Positions 51,419 through 59,788 of a DNA stretch of 64,000 nt are shown one piece after another; within the stretch, counting starts at the first letter, position 1; the number at the start of each line of letters is the position of its first letter. The stretch is taken from the NCBI RefSeq assembly GCF_041925275.1, contig NZ_JBHEUZ010000012.1, positions 124,001 through 188,000 on the forward strand, written 5' to 3'. The DNA is from Parapedobacter pyrenivorans_A (GTDB lineage: Bacteria > Bacteroidota > Bacteroidia > Sphingobacteriales > Sphingobacteriaceae). A model generated the notes under the pieces. That model worked only from the letters and a program-made list of their open reading frames with translations, was not told the DNA's origin and searched no databases. The position numbers and the translations under genes are program-made.

Positions 51419-51765
51419 TGTGCCCAATGGAAGAAATCTCATGGCATGATTTCGAAAGGGTGGAACTGCGTGTCGGTACGATCATCCAAGCGGATGAATT
51501 TCCGAAAGCGCGGAAGCCAGCGTATAAGCTTACGATTGATTTCGGAAACGAAATCGGTATACGGCAAAGCAGTGCCCAGATCACCAAACACTATGGCCGG
51601 GATGAATTGATGGGAAAACAAATCATCGGCGTGGTCAATTTCCCGAAGAAGCAGATTGCCGATTTCATGTCGGAATGCTTGGTTACCGGTTTTGCAGACG
51701 AAAACGGCGACATTGTGTTAAGTACGGTGGAACGGCCTGTACCTAACGGTAGCAAATTAATTTGA
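51418..51765 (+). CDS. csaA: tRNA-binding / CsaA-like chaperone
   Basis: A 115-residue OB-fold protein. FERVELRVGTIIQADEFPKA, ARKPAYKLTIDFG, IGIRQSSAQIT and the C-terminal LSTVERPVPNGSKLI are the CsaA signature. CsaA binds tRNA and has chaperone-like activity in Bacillus. ATG at 51418 overlaps the preceding stop; an ATG at 51427 is an alternative. Confidence 0.92.
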   Translation: MCPMEEISWHDFERVELRVGTIIQADEFPKARKPAYKLTIDFGNEIGIRQSSAQITKHYGRDELMGKQIIGVVNFPKKQIADFMSECLVTGFADENGDIVLSTVERPVPNGSKLI

Positions 51766-51783
51766 CAAGACATTTGTTGGCAG

Positions 51784-51832
51784 GCTAGTGCGCTAGTGTT
51801 GCATGTCTCATATCTCACGTCTCAAATCTTAA
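51784..51832 (+). repeat. degenerate heptamer array abutting tadA start
   Basis: Seven 7-base units run without gap up to the tadA ATG. The last four (for example GTCTCAT and ATCTCAC) differ from each other at one to three positions; the first three are more diverged (GCTAGTG type). Confidence 0.65.
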
Positions 51833-52306
51833 ATGAAATACATCAATTTTGAAGATTCCGGTGACGCCATACCGGATGAGGTTTATATGAAAGAGGCGCT
51901 CCGCGAAGCGGAGAAAGCATTGGAACAAGGGGAAGTGCCCATCGGTGCCGTGGTCGTTGCTGGTGGAAGGATTATCGGCCGTGGCCATAACCTTACCGAG
52001 CGGCTGAACGATGTCACTGCCCATGCCGAGATGCAGGCATTTACCGCTGCCGCGAGTTATATGGGAGGGAAATACCTGCGCGATTGCACCTTGTACGTTA
52101 CCATCGAGCCCTGTGTGATGTGTGCCGGTGCGGCTTATTGGACCCAAATCGACCGTATCGTGTTCGGTGCACTGGATGAAAAGCGTGGATTTTCAAAATT
52201 TGGGAGCAACGTACTACACCCTAAGACAACCGTAACCAACGGTATATTGGAGCAAGAGTGCGCAGCGCTCGTTACGTCATTTTTCCGTAATAAACGCGCT
52301 ACTTAG
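51833..52306 (+). CDS. tadA: tRNA-specific adenosine deaminase TadA
   Basis: A 157-residue zinc deaminase that makes inosine at the wobble position of tRNA-Arg. Zinc and catalytic motifs are TAHAEMQAF (HAE) and EPCVMCAGAAYWTQIDRIVF (PCxxC). The segment YMKEALREAEKALEQGEVPI, GAVVV and the C-terminal KRGFSKFGSNVLHP match TadA. Part of a plus-strand run after csaA; a heptamer array fills the space before its start. Confidence 0.92.
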   Translation: MKYINFEDSGDAIPDEVYMKEALREAEKALEQGEVPIGAVVVAGGRIIGRGHNLTERLNDVTAHAEMQAFTAAASYMGGKYLRDCTLYVTIEPCVMCAGAAYWTQIDRIVFGALDEKRGFSKFGSNVLHPKTTVTNGILEQECAALVTSFFRNKRAT

Positions 52307-52401
52307 CGGTCCGAAACTGCTGCCAAAAACAAAACTGCACCGACAAACGTTAACAATGCACCGGTATCATTGTATTTGGCAGCGTGAAGACGGCGGTAAG
52401 G

Positions 52402-52432
52402 TTGCATTTATCTGTAACATTGACTAAGTTTG
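52402..52432 (+). promoter_or_regulatory. promoter of superoxide dismutase
   Basis: TTG (52402-52404), 20 bases, TAAGTTTG (52425-52432), leaving a leader of about 40 bases before the ATG at 52478. Confidence 0.7.
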
Positions 52433-52477
52433 TCCAACACGAATATTATTAATTTTTAACATAAAACAACACATACT

Positions 52478-53086
52478 ATGGCTTTTGAATTACCGGCGTT
52501 ACCTTACGCCACAGATGCACTGGAACCCCATATCGATAAAGAAACCATGGAAATCCATCACGGCCGTCATCATCAGGCATATGTGGACAACCTCAACAAG
52601 GCGATTGCGGGCACCGATGCAGAAAACCTATCTATTGAAGATATCTGCAAAAACATCTCTAAATACAGCGGGGCCGTGCGCAACAACGGCGGTGGCCATT
52701 ACAATCACTCCCTGTTCTGGACCGTCCTGTCAGCAAATGGTGGGGGTACGCCCTCAGGCGATTTGGCTGCTGCTATCGACGAAGCTTTCGGTTCGTTTGA
52801 TGAGTTGAAGAAAAAATTGCAGGAAGCCGGTGCTACACGCTTCGGCTCGGGCTGGGCGTGGCTTGTGGTGGATGGTTCGGGTAAATTACAGGTAACCTCC
52901 ACCCCCAATCAGGATAACCCCCTGTTTGATATCGCTGAAGTGAAAGGCACGCCTATCTTGGGTATCGACGTATGGGAGCACGCGTATTATTTGAAATACC
53001 AAAACAAGCGTCCGGGATACTTGGAGGCTATTTTCAACGTAATCGATTGGGATGCGGTAGCCAAACGCTATGCCGACGCGAAATAG
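52478..53086 (+). CDS. sodA: superoxide dismutase, Mn/Fe family
   Basis: A 202-residue cytoplasmic SOD. Metal ligands are in EIHHGRHHQAYVDNL (His), HYNHSLFW (His) and DVWEHAYYLKYQNKRP (Asp, His). The residues around RFGSGWAWLVV and NQDNPL look more like the manganese type than the iron type, but many Bacteroidota enzymes accept either metal. Own promoter and terminator. Confidence 0.95.
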   Translation: MAFELPALPYATDALEPHIDKETMEIHHGRHHQAYVDNLNKAIAGTDAENLSIEDICKNISKYSGAVRNNGGGHYNHSLFWTVLSANGGGTPSGDLAAAIDEAFGSFDELKKKLQEAGATRFGSGWAWLVVDGSGKLQVTSTPNQDNPLFDIAEVKGTPILGIDVWEHAYYLKYQNKRPGYLEAIFNVIDWDAVAKRYADAK

Positions 53087-53100
53087 CAAGTAAAAAGAAC

Positions 53101-53140
53101 AAAAAAGGCGGCCATATTTCAACGTATGTGCCGCCTTTTT
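53101..53140 (+). terminator. terminator of sodA
   Basis: AAAAAGGCGGC (53102-53112) pairs perfectly with GCCGCCTTTTT (53130-53140); it begins 15 bases after the stop and could act in both directions. Confidence 0.9.
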
Positions 53141-53148
53141 ACTGCGCG

Positions 53149-53190
53149 GTGTCTAGCCTCTCATATCCGGTGTCTAACTAATGTCTTATG
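53149..53190 (+). repeat. degenerate heptamer array up to 53188 start
   Basis: Six 7-base units run into the start codon at 53188. GTGTCTA occurs twice exactly 21 bases apart (53149 and 53170), keeping the 7-base register; other units are more diverged. Confidence 0.5.
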
Positions 53191-54195
53191 GTAAACCAAA
53201 AAGCGATTGTCCTTCACGGTGCAAAAGAACCGTTGGTCTTAAAAGAAGTGCCCATTCCTGCTATTCGAGAAGATGAGGCTTTGGTACGCCTCAAAGCCGC
53301 TGCGTTGAACCGGCGCGACTGGTGGATACAGCAGGGGCAATATGCCGGGCTCAAGTTCCCGATCATATTGGGATCGGACGGGGCAGGCGTGGTGGAGCAA
53401 GTTGGGAGCAATGGTTCCACCCATTGGGTCGGCCGGGAAGTCGTAATCAATCCATCGCTGGGGTGGGGAAGCAGCGAAGCGTTTCAGGGAAAATCGTTCA
53501 GCATCCTCGGGTTGCCCGAAGACGGCACCTTTGCCGAGTTTGTACGTGTTCCCGTTGCCAATTTGCATGAAAAACCAACACATCTTTCATTTGAAGAGGC
53601 GGCAGCACTGCCCCTCGGCGGGCTTACGGCATATCGGGCGCTCTTCCAGCGGGCAGGACTGCGGGGCGGAGAGAAGGTGCTGGTTGTCGGTGCTGGTGGG
53701 GGTGTGGCAACCTTTGCGCTGCAATGGGCGTTACATGCCGGTGCAAAGGTATACGTTACATCCAGTACGCCGGCCAAGATTGGGCAAGCCGTGGCTTTGG
53801 GGGCCGCGGGCGGCGTTTTATATACCGACGATGGCTGGCCGCAACAATTGCAGGAGCAGGCCGGCGGCTTCGATATCGTGGTGGATAGTGCTTTGGGCGA
53901 AGGCGCGGCGCACTACCCCGATCTGGCCAACCCCGGTGGCCGGATTGTCTTTTTCGGCGGTACAGCCGGTAATATCCCTGCGTTGAACGCACGGAAATTG
54001 TTCTGGAAACAACTTTCCCTACTCGGCACCACGATGGGCTCGCAGGCTGATTTTGCTGCGATGTTGGCATTTGTGGACCGACATCGTGCCGCACCGGTAA
54101 TCCATGCCACGTATCCATTGGAAGAAGCGGAGACGGCGCTTCGCCAAATGGACCGATCCGTGCAGTTCGGGAAAATCGTACTGACGGTGACTTGA
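53188..54195 (+). CDS. zinc-independent MDR-type alcohol dehydrogenase / quinone oxidoreductase
   Basis: A 335-residue medium-chain dehydrogenase. GroES-like part: ALNRRDWWIQQGQYAGLKFP, ILGSDGAGVVEQVGS. Rossmann part: EKVLVVGAGGGVATFALQWA. The catalytic Zn cysteine of classic ADHs (GHE/C motif) is missing, and ALNRRDWWI is typical of NADPH quinone oxidoreductase-like enzymes. Substrate unknown. A 7-base array precedes the start. Confidence 0.88.
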   Translation: MVNQKAIVLHGAKEPLVLKEVPIPAIREDEALVRLKAAALNRRDWWIQQGQYAGLKFPIILGSDGAGVVEQVGSNGSTHWVGREVVINPSLGWGSSEAFQGKSFSILGLPEDGTFAEFVRVPVANLHEKPTHLSFEEAAALPLGGLTAYRALFQRAGLRGGEKVLVVGAGGGVATFALQWALHAGAKVYVTSSTPAKIGQAVALGAAGGVLYTDDGWPQQLQEQAGGFDIVVDSALGEGAAHYPDLANPGGRIVFFGGTAGNIPALNARKLFWKQLSLLGTTMGSQADFAAMLAFVDRHRAAPVIHATYPLEEAETALRQMDRSVQFGKIVLTVT

Positions 54196-54222
54196 GATAC
54201 CGGCCGGACCTTTGTATCTTTG
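54192..54222 (+). promoter_or_regulatory. promoter of msrA
   Basis: TTG (54192-54194, overlapping the end of the preceding gene), 20 bases, TATCTTTG (54215-54222). The ATG at 54242 follows 19 bases later, with GAAAGGAA as a ribosome-binding sequence. Confidence 0.75.
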
Positions 54223-54241
54223 TTTAAAGAAAGGAACCCAG

Positions 54242-54895
54242 ATGATGAGGTTATTGTTTTTACTGATGAGCGGTGTGATGTTGCAATCCGCCTGTTTGCA
54301 GGCCACCGACTCGAAGACCAACCAGACGCAATTGTTCACAGACAGTGTGGATTCATTGGCTGGTGTTGATACCGCCACGTTTGCCGGCGGCTGCTTTTGG
54401 TGTACCGAAGCCCAATTCCAGCAATTGGCCGGTGTGGATACCGTTATTTCCGGCTATACCGGCGGTAATGTAGCCCACCCAACCTATAAACAGGTTACCT
54501 CAGGTCGAACGGGCCATGCCGAAGCCATCAATGTGGTGTATCGGCCGGCTGAGATTTCGTATGATGAGTTGCTCGAAGCGTTTTTCATTGCCCACGACCC
54601 TACGCAGCTCAATCGCCAGGGCAATGACATCGGCACCCAATACCGGTCGGCCATTTTTTACCACGACGACGCCGAGAAAGAAAAAGCCGAATATTACATC
54701 CGGCGGCTCACGGAAGAGAAGGTTTACGATGGACCCATCGTAACCAAGCTGGAACCCTATGGCGATTTCTACATTGCCGAAGACTACCACCAAAATTACT
54801 ACAACCTCAACCCGCAGCAAGCATATTGCCAATACGTGATCGTTCCTAAGTTGGAAAAGTTTAAGAAGGTATTCAAGGAGCGGCTAAAGCGGTAG
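54242..54895 (+). CDS. msrA: peptide-methionine (S)-S-oxide reductase, exported lipoprotein form
   Basis: A 217-residue MsrA that repairs oxidised methionine. The catalytic motif is FAGGCFWCTEAQFQQLAGV, followed by SGYTGG, GHAEAINVVYRP and HDPTQLNRQGNDIGTQYRSA. The N-terminus MMRLLFLLMSGVMLQSAC is a lipoprotein signal, so the enzyme probably acts in the periplasm. The recycling cysteine expected near the C-terminus is visible in QQAYCQYVI. The promoter supports the ATG at 54242 over the upstream TTG at 54212. Confidence 0.95.
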   Translation: MMRLLFLLMSGVMLQSACLQATDSKTNQTQLFTDSVDSLAGVDTATFAGGCFWCTEAQFQQLAGVDTVISGYTGGNVAHPTYKQVTSGRTGHAEAINVVYRPAEISYDELLEAFFIAHDPTQLNRQGNDIGTQYRSAIFYHDDAEKEKAEYYIRRLTEEKVYDGPIVTKLEPYGDFYIAEDYHQNYYNLNPQQAYCQYVIVPKLEKFKKVFKERLKR

Positions 54896-54918
54896 GACGT
54901 CCCTCGGGCTGTGATGAC

Positions 54919-55362
54919 TTATTGTTTATAGCGTATATAGTCTGTGACCAACGGTTCGATTCCGTTCTGCCTGAACAGCAAGGCTACCTGCCCCCGGTGG
55001 TAGGTCGAGTGGTTAATGACGTGGAATAAGGTGTCCTGTATTGTATTGACGAATGGTTTTCCGGTTGTGGTTTGGTACGCAATGTTGTTAGCAAGGTTGC
55101 ACGTGGCGAGAATGCCGCAAGTCTCCTCGTGGTTGAGCCGGTCTATCGCCGCCGATATATCGATGGAGTGATCATCCCATACGCCGTATTCCGTTTTTCT
55201 TCCCAATATACGGCAGTTCCAAATGTGGTGCGCATTCACTAAATGGCTGAATAGAGCAATAGATTTTGCATCTACAGCCATTGATTCGCGTTGGAAAATC
55301 TCGGCTAATTGCTGGTTGCAATGCCGGTTATACCTAAATAGTTCTTCGAAAAATGATTTCAT
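54919..55362 (-). CDS. DinB-family four-helix protein
   Basis: A 147-residue protein with the DinB pattern: FFEELFRYNRHCNQQLAEIF at the start, LFSHLVNAHHIWNCRILG in the middle and LFHVINHSTYHRGQVALLFR, where HxxxHRGQ gives the metal-binding histidines. DinB proteins are damage-inducible thiol-dependent enzymes or of unknown role. The frame runs to a TTG at 55371, but a TATTTTTG box covers that point, so the ATG at 55362 is the start. Confidence 0.9.
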   Translation of the reverse strand: MKSFFEELFRYNRHCNQQLAEIFQRESMAVDAKSIALFSHLVNAHHIWNCRILGRKTEYGVWDDHSIDISAAIDRLNHEETCGILATCNLANNIAYQTTTGKPFVNTIQDTLFHVINHSTYHRGQVALLFRQNGIEPLVTDYIRYKQ

Positions 55363-55368
55363 GCCAGA

Positions 55369-55376
55369 CAAAAATA
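55369..55376 (-). promoter_or_regulatory. -7 box close to DinB gene start
   Basis: TATTTTTG on the minus strand ends six bases before the ATG at 55362, predicting a leader of only a few bases; no clear -33 element. Confidence 0.45.
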
Positions 55377-55735
55377 CGAAAAGCGGCGATTAATAGTGGC
55401 CGGCCGAAATGGATTATACGTACGCCAAATTATTCGGTAGATCAGTTTCTGTTGTCTGATTTCCAAGATCGAACCATCCAGCTTTCGTACAGGAGGCATA
55501 TCCAACAGACGGATTGTGACGGCCTCGACCCTTCCATTATTTGTGTGTGCGCGTCCGTGGTGACGGTATCTGCCAGCTTCCGTTTTGGTCAGGAAATCAA
55601 AATTCGCGAACGCCGGGCGGGTTCCGAAGAAGTGCAGCAGCGTATCCGGGGCGGAGGCTAGCTAGCAAAACAGCCAAAGAAATTGTCGCTCCATATGTTT
55701 GAAAATGTTAAGTTTGAAGTCTGAAAAGACGACGA
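55377..55735 (+). other. 359-base gap, no confident gene
   Basis: A plus-strand open frame at 55353-55661 (102 codons) overlaps the start of the DinB gene on the other strand and shows no recognisable domain; its second half (RTIQLSYRRHIQQTDCDG, EIKIRERRAGSEEVQQRIRG) could be a gene remnant. The right end holds a heptamer array in front of the FAD oxidoreductase gene. Confidence 0.5.
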
Positions 55736-55737
55736 AT
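55703..55737 (+). repeat. degenerate heptamer array before FAD oxidoreductase
   Basis: Five 7-base units run into the start at 55736; the clearest pair is AAGTTTG (55710-55716) and AAGTCTG (55717-55723). Confidence 0.5.
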
Positions 55738-57400
55738 GACAAATAAACCAATGAGAGCCTTATCTGCGTATGTTGTTGCACTTATTTTGCTAACCACCTG
55801 TAGCAGCAAGTCATCGAATGAAAACCAAGCCGACCTGGTTATCTACGGAGGCACGTCAGCGGCCATCACCGCCGCGGTGCAAGCGATCAAATCGGGCAAG
55901 TCGGTTATTGTTGTTTCGCCCGATAAGCACCTAGGCGGACTGTCTTCGGGTGGCTTGGGTTTTACCGATACGGGCGATAAGTCGGTAATCGGCGGCTTGG
56001 CTCGCGACTTTTACCATCGCGTGTACCAGCATTACCAAGATAGCGCGGCTTGGCGGTGGCAGCAACATTCGGAGTACGGCAATAAGGGCCAGGGCACGCC
56101 GGCCATGGATGGCAACGAGCGAACAATGTGGATATTCGAACCGCACGTAGCCGAACAGGTCTTCGAAGATTATGTGAAAGAATACGAAATCGACGTCCGC
56201 AGAGACGAATGGCTCGACCGTAGTGGCGGTGTAAAGAAGCGGGCCGGTCGCATCGTTTCTATTACCACGCTGAGCGGCGGCACTTATAAAGGCAAAGTTT
56301 TTATCGATGCGACCTACGAGGGCGACCTCATGGCCGCCGCCGGGGTGAGCTACCATGTGGGCAGGGAGGCAAACCATGTATATGGCGAAAAGTGGAATGG
56401 CGTACAGACGGGTGTGCTGCACCACGGCCACTGGTTCAAAAGTGACCTTAGCCCTTACAAGGTGCCCGGAGATACTACCAGTGGTTTGCTGTATGGTGTG
56501 TCCGCCGAAAATCCGGGTGAGTATGGGGCGGGGGACCATCGCCTGCAGGCTTACTGTTTTCGGATGTGCCTGAGCAATCACCCGGATAATAAGGTTGCTT
56601 TCCCCAAGCCTGACAATTACAACCCCGAACACTACGAGCTACTGGCCCGGGTGTTTGCCTCCGGCTGGCGCGAGACGTTCCATAAATTTGACCCGATACC
56701 TAACCGGAAAACGGATACGAATAACCATGGACCCTTCAGTACGGATTTCATCGGGATGAATTACGACTACCCGGAAGCCACCTACGAGCGCCGACAGGAA
56801 ATCATAAAGGAACACGAAGATTACCAAAAGGGGCTGATGTACTTTCTGGCGAACGATCCGAAGGTGCCAGCAGACGTACGGGAGGCCATGGCGCAGTGGG
56901 GGCTGGCTAAAGATGAATTTGTAGACAATGGCAACTGGCCGCACCAACTCTATATACGCGAAGCGCGGCGGATGGTGGGGCAATACGTAATGACCGAGCA
57001 TGATACATTCAGCGACCGGGAAGTCGTAGACCCGGTGGGCATGGGATCCTACACGTTGGATTCGCATAATGTACAACGCTATGTGAAGCCCGATGGACAC
57101 GTGCAGAACGAGGGAGACATTGGCGTACACCCCAAACATCCCTATCAGATTTCGTACGGTTCATTGGTGCCCAAGAAGGAAGAATGTTCGAATCTGTTGG
57201 TGCCTGTATGTGTGTCGAGCTCGCATATTGCTTTCGGTAGCATCCGTATGGAACCCGTATTCATGATACTCGGCCAAAGCGCGGCGTTGGCGGCCTCACT
57301 GGCCATTGACAGCGGAACGGATGTGCAGGCTGTGGCATATGCAACACTTGAAAGAGAATTATTGGCAGAAAAGCAGGTACTCGCATTACCGGCAAATTAA
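55736..57400 (+). CDS. FAD-dependent oxidoreductase lipoprotein
   Basis: A 554-residue exported protein. MRALSAYVVALILLTTC is a lipoprotein signal (lipobox LTTC). The FAD domain starts DLVIYGGTSAAITAAVQAIK and continues GGLSSGGLGFTDTGD, VFIDATYEGDLMAAAGVSY and the C-terminal ILGQSAALAASLAI, typical of PF12831-type oxidoreductases that are often found with polysaccharide degradation genes. Substrate unknown. It is followed 12 bases later by a gluconate dehydrogenase subunit 3-like gene and then a GMC oxidoreductase, so it is part of a sugar-oxidation operon. Confidence 0.88.
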   Translation: MTNKPMRALSAYVVALILLTTCSSKSSNENQADLVIYGGTSAAITAAVQAIKSGKSVIVVSPDKHLGGLSSGGLGFTDTGDKSVIGGLARDFYHRVYQHYQDSAAWRWQQHSEYGNKGQGTPAMDGNERTMWIFEPHVAEQVFEDYVKEYEIDVRRDEWLDRSGGVKKRAGRIVSITTLSGGTYKGKVFIDATYEGDLMAAAGVSYHVGREANHVYGEKWNGVQTGVLHHGHWFKSDLSPYKVPGDTTSGLLYGVSAENPGEYGAGDHRLQAYCFRMCLSNHPDNKVAFPKPDNYNPEHYELLARVFASGWRETFHKFDPIPNRKTDTNNHGPFSTDFIGMNYDYPEATYERRQEIIKEHEDYQKGLMYFLANDPKVPADVREAMAQWGLAKDEFVDNGNWPHQLYIREARRMVGQYVMTEHDTFSDREVVDPVGMGSYTLDSHNVQRYVKPDGHVQNEGDIGVHPKHPYQISYGSLVPKKEECSNLLVPVCVSSSHIAFGSIRMEPVFMILGQSAALAASLAIDSGTDVQAVAYATLERELLAEKQVLALPAN

Positions 57401-57412
57401 TTTGATAGAAAT

Positions 57413-57952
57413 ATGGACCGTAGAGCTTCCATACGTACGATGCTATATATAGCGGGGGGTACGCTGGTACTTCCAGCCTGTTTCCGGCAATCCGGGCGAA
57501 CCACCATTGAGCTGACCCATTTGGTGGTCAGCGATGCAGATGAGGCAATGCTGGAAACGCTTGTTGAAACGCTTATCCCGGCAACGGATAACCCGGGAGG
57601 GAAAGCGCTTTTACTGCATCTTTTCGTGCTGAAAATGGTTGATGATTGCCACGGCCCGGAAGACCAGCAATCTTTTGCCGAAGGGTTGAGGGTATTCACC
57701 GGCTGGGCGAGGAAGGAACTTAGCGTTGAATTCAAGGATGCGGAAAAGGAAAAACGTGAGACCTTGCTGGCACGTATCGACGATGCCGGTGATTTGGTGG
57801 GTAAGTTTTTCTCGCTCGTAAAAAGGCGTGCTATCCAGGGCTACATGAACTCGAAATACGTGATGACAAACCTGGTCAAGTACGAGTTGGTGCCGGGGCG
57901 ATATGATGGTTATTTCCCGATGGAGAAAGCCGATGGTATAACAGCAAAATAG
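57413..57952 (+). CDS. gluconate 2-dehydrogenase subunit 3-like protein
   Basis: A 179-residue protein with an N-terminal twin-arginine-like signal (MDRRASIRTMLYIAGGTLVL, PAC) followed by the subunit 3 pattern DEAMLETLVETLIPATDNPG, FVLKMVDDCHGPEDQQSFAE and a C-terminal GYMNSKYVMTNLVKYELVPG. In characterised enzymes this small subunit accompanies the GMC flavoprotein and carries it across the membrane by the Tat system. It lies 14 bases before the GMC gene. Confidence 0.88.
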   Translation: MDRRASIRTMLYIAGGTLVLPACFRQSGRTTIELTHLVVSDADEAMLETLVETLIPATDNPGGKALLLHLFVLKMVDDCHGPEDQQSFAEGLRVFTGWARKELSVEFKDAEKEKRETLLARIDDAGDLVGKFFSLVKRRAIQGYMNSKYVMTNLVKYELVPGRYDGYFPMEKADGITAK

Positions 57953-57965
57953 AAAGGTGATAAAC

Positions 57966-59675
57966 ATGGCAAACCTTGCGATAGATAGCATAAAGGAGCG
58001 TACGTTTGATGCCATTGTCATCGGGTCGGGTGCAAGCGGCGGTTGGGCAGCGAAGGAACTGACGGAAAGGGGATTGAAGACCTTGCTCTTGGAGCGTGGC
58101 CGCGATGTGGTCCATGTGAAAGACTACCCCACCACAAACCTTTATCCATACGAGTTTGAGCATCGCGGGGAAACCACCCATGCAGATAAGCAGGCCAATC
58201 CCATTGCCAACAGGTGCTACGCCTATAAAGAAGATTCCCAGCATTTTTTTGTAAAGGATGATGAGCACCCATACGTACAGGAGAAAGAGTTCGACTGGAT
58301 CAGGGGCTATCAGGTAGGTGGCAAATCCCTGTTGTGGGCGCGGCAGACACAGCGGTGGAGCGAATACGATTTCGAGGGACCTGCCCGCGACGGTTTTGCC
58401 GTGGATTGGCCCATCCGGTCCGCGGATATCGCGCCGTGGTACAGCCATGTGGAGCGCTTTGTCGGTATCGCCGGAAACAGGGATGGCCTCGCAACGTTGC
58501 CCGACGGGGAATTCCTGCCGGGTTATCCCCTCAATGCGGTAGAGGACCATTTCCGGAATGCAATGAATCTCCACTACAAAGGGCGACATGTCATCAGCGC
58601 GCGCTGTGCACACCTGTCGCAACCACAGCCCATCCATATCCAACAGGGACGTGTGCAGTGCCAAAACCGGAAACTATGCCAGCGTGGATGCCCGTTCGGT
58701 GGTTATTTCAGCAGTAACTCGTCTACCATACCGTGGGCACAGAAAACAGGTAACCTGACGCTCCGTCCCCATTCGGTGGCCCATTCGGTGTTGTATGACG
58801 AGGCGCTAGGCAGGGCGGTAGGGGTGAAGGTCATCGATACCGATTCATTGGAAGAGATTGATTTTTACGCCAAGGTCATTTTCGTGAACGCATCGACGTT
58901 GAATACGAACCTCATCTTGCTCAACTCGGTTTCTAGCCGTTTCCCGGATGGACTGGGCAACGACAACGGATTGATGGGCAAGTTTGTCGCCTTCCATAAT
59001 TATACGGCGCGGATCAGTGCCGAATACGACGGCTTGCTCCAGTATCGGACGGATGGCAGGAATCCAGCCGGCGGTGGTTATATCCCCAACTTCAGGAATG
59101 TGGAAAAACAGGAAACCGATTTTCTCCGCGGTTGGGCGGCGGCATTCAGTGCCAGCCGGTATGAAAACAGGGATAGCAGCGGCGTGGGCCAGGTGCTCAA
59201 GCATGGATTGCTCAACAGCACGTGGAGCAATTGGCGGGTGGGTTCCCACATGATGGCAGAGACCATCCCCAAAGAACATAACCGCGTGTGGCTCGATGCA
59301 GATAGGAAAGACAAATGGGGGATGCCGTTGTTGCATGTATCGGTTGACTATGCCGATGACGACTGGAAACGGCGACAGGATTATTATGACCGGATGGCGG
59401 AGATGTATGAGTCTGCTGGCTTTACCAACATCAAGACCCAGGATGACGGCCGCCGACCCGGTAACGATATCCATGAGATGGGGGGCATACGCATGGGCCA
59501 CGATCCGAAGACCTCGTTGCTGAACAAATGGAACCAGCTGCATCTGTGCCAGAATGTCTACGTAACAGACGGCGCATGCATGACCTCCACGGCAACGCAG
59601 AATCCCACGCTTACCTACATGGCGTTAGCGGCCCGTGCCGTGGATTACGCGGTGAACCAATTGAAGCAGGGGTAG
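57966..59675 (+). CDS. GMC-family sugar oxidoreductase, large subunit
   Basis: A 569-residue flavoprotein of the glucose-methanol-choline family. FAD-binding start FDAIVIGSGASGGWAAKELT, LLLERG, the YQVGGKSLLWARQTQRWSEY segment, a cysteine-rich CQRGCPFGGYFSS, HEMGGIRMGHDP and the C-terminal NPTLTYMALAARAVDYAV. With subunit 3 upstream it resembles gluconate 2-dehydrogenase or glucose/fructose 3-dehydrogenase enzymes. The cytochrome c subunit is not encoded next to it. ATG at 57966 with AAAGGTG upstream is preferred to the GTG at 57957. Confidence 0.92.
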   Translation: MANLAIDSIKERTFDAIVIGSGASGGWAAKELTERGLKTLLLERGRDVVHVKDYPTTNLYPYEFEHRGETTHADKQANPIANRCYAYKEDSQHFFVKDDEHPYVQEKEFDWIRGYQVGGKSLLWARQTQRWSEYDFEGPARDGFAVDWPIRSADIAPWYSHVERFVGIAGNRDGLATLPDGEFLPGYPLNAVEDHFRNAMNLHYKGRHVISARCAHLSQPQPIHIQQGRVQCQNRKLCQRGCPFGGYFSSNSSTIPWAQKTGNLTLRPHSVAHSVLYDEALGRAVGVKVIDTDSLEEIDFYAKVIFVNASTLNTNLILLNSVSSRFPDGLGNDNGLMGKFVAFHNYTARISAEYDGLLQYRTDGRNPAGGGYIPNFRNVEKQETDFLRGWAAAFSASRYENRDSSGVGQVLKHGLLNSTWSNWRVGSHMMAETIPKEHNRVWLDADRKDKWGMPLLHVSVDYADDDWKRRQDYYDRMAEMYESAGFTNIKTQDDGRRPGNDIHEMGGIRMGHDPKTSLLNKWNQLHLCQNVYVTDGACMTSTATQNPTLTYMALAARAVDYAVNQLKQG

Positions 59676-59713
59676 TAGTATCCTATTCTTTTGGCGAGAC
59701 TAACAGCGTGTGT

Positions 59714-59783
59714 AAAAAAAATCCGTCTCGTTTAAAACGAGACGGATCCGCCCCAATGGGATTAGGGGCTATCAACCTAAACC
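59714..59783 (-). ncRNA. candidate small RNA with own promoter and terminator
   Basis: On the minus strand a consensus promoter (59789-59818) is followed by about 70 bases ending in a perfect 13-base stem (59721-59733 with 59735-59747, one unpaired base between) and a run of eight T. Within the transcript GCCCC and GGGGC can form a second hairpin. No open frame longer than a few codons fits. I do not recognise the family. It could act as a trans-acting small RNA. Confidence 0.6.
59721..59747 (-). terminator. terminator of candidate small RNA
   Basis: Perfect inverted repeat with ATCCGTCTCGTTT and AAACGAGACGGAT arms; the T run lies on the minus strand (59714-59721), so it works leftwards and not for the GMC operon. 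Confidence 0.85.
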
Positions 59784-59788
59784 TATTG

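Noticed and set aside
55931..56632. 233-codon minus-strand open frame
   Set aside because: Antisense to the FAD oxidoreductase with no domain features.
58845..59543. 232-codon minus-strand open frame
   Set aside because: Antisense to the GMC oxidoreductase, no domain features.
59721..59747. Terminator of the GMC operon
   Set aside because: The T run lies only on the minus-strand side, so the hairpin cannot end plus-strand transcription efficiently.
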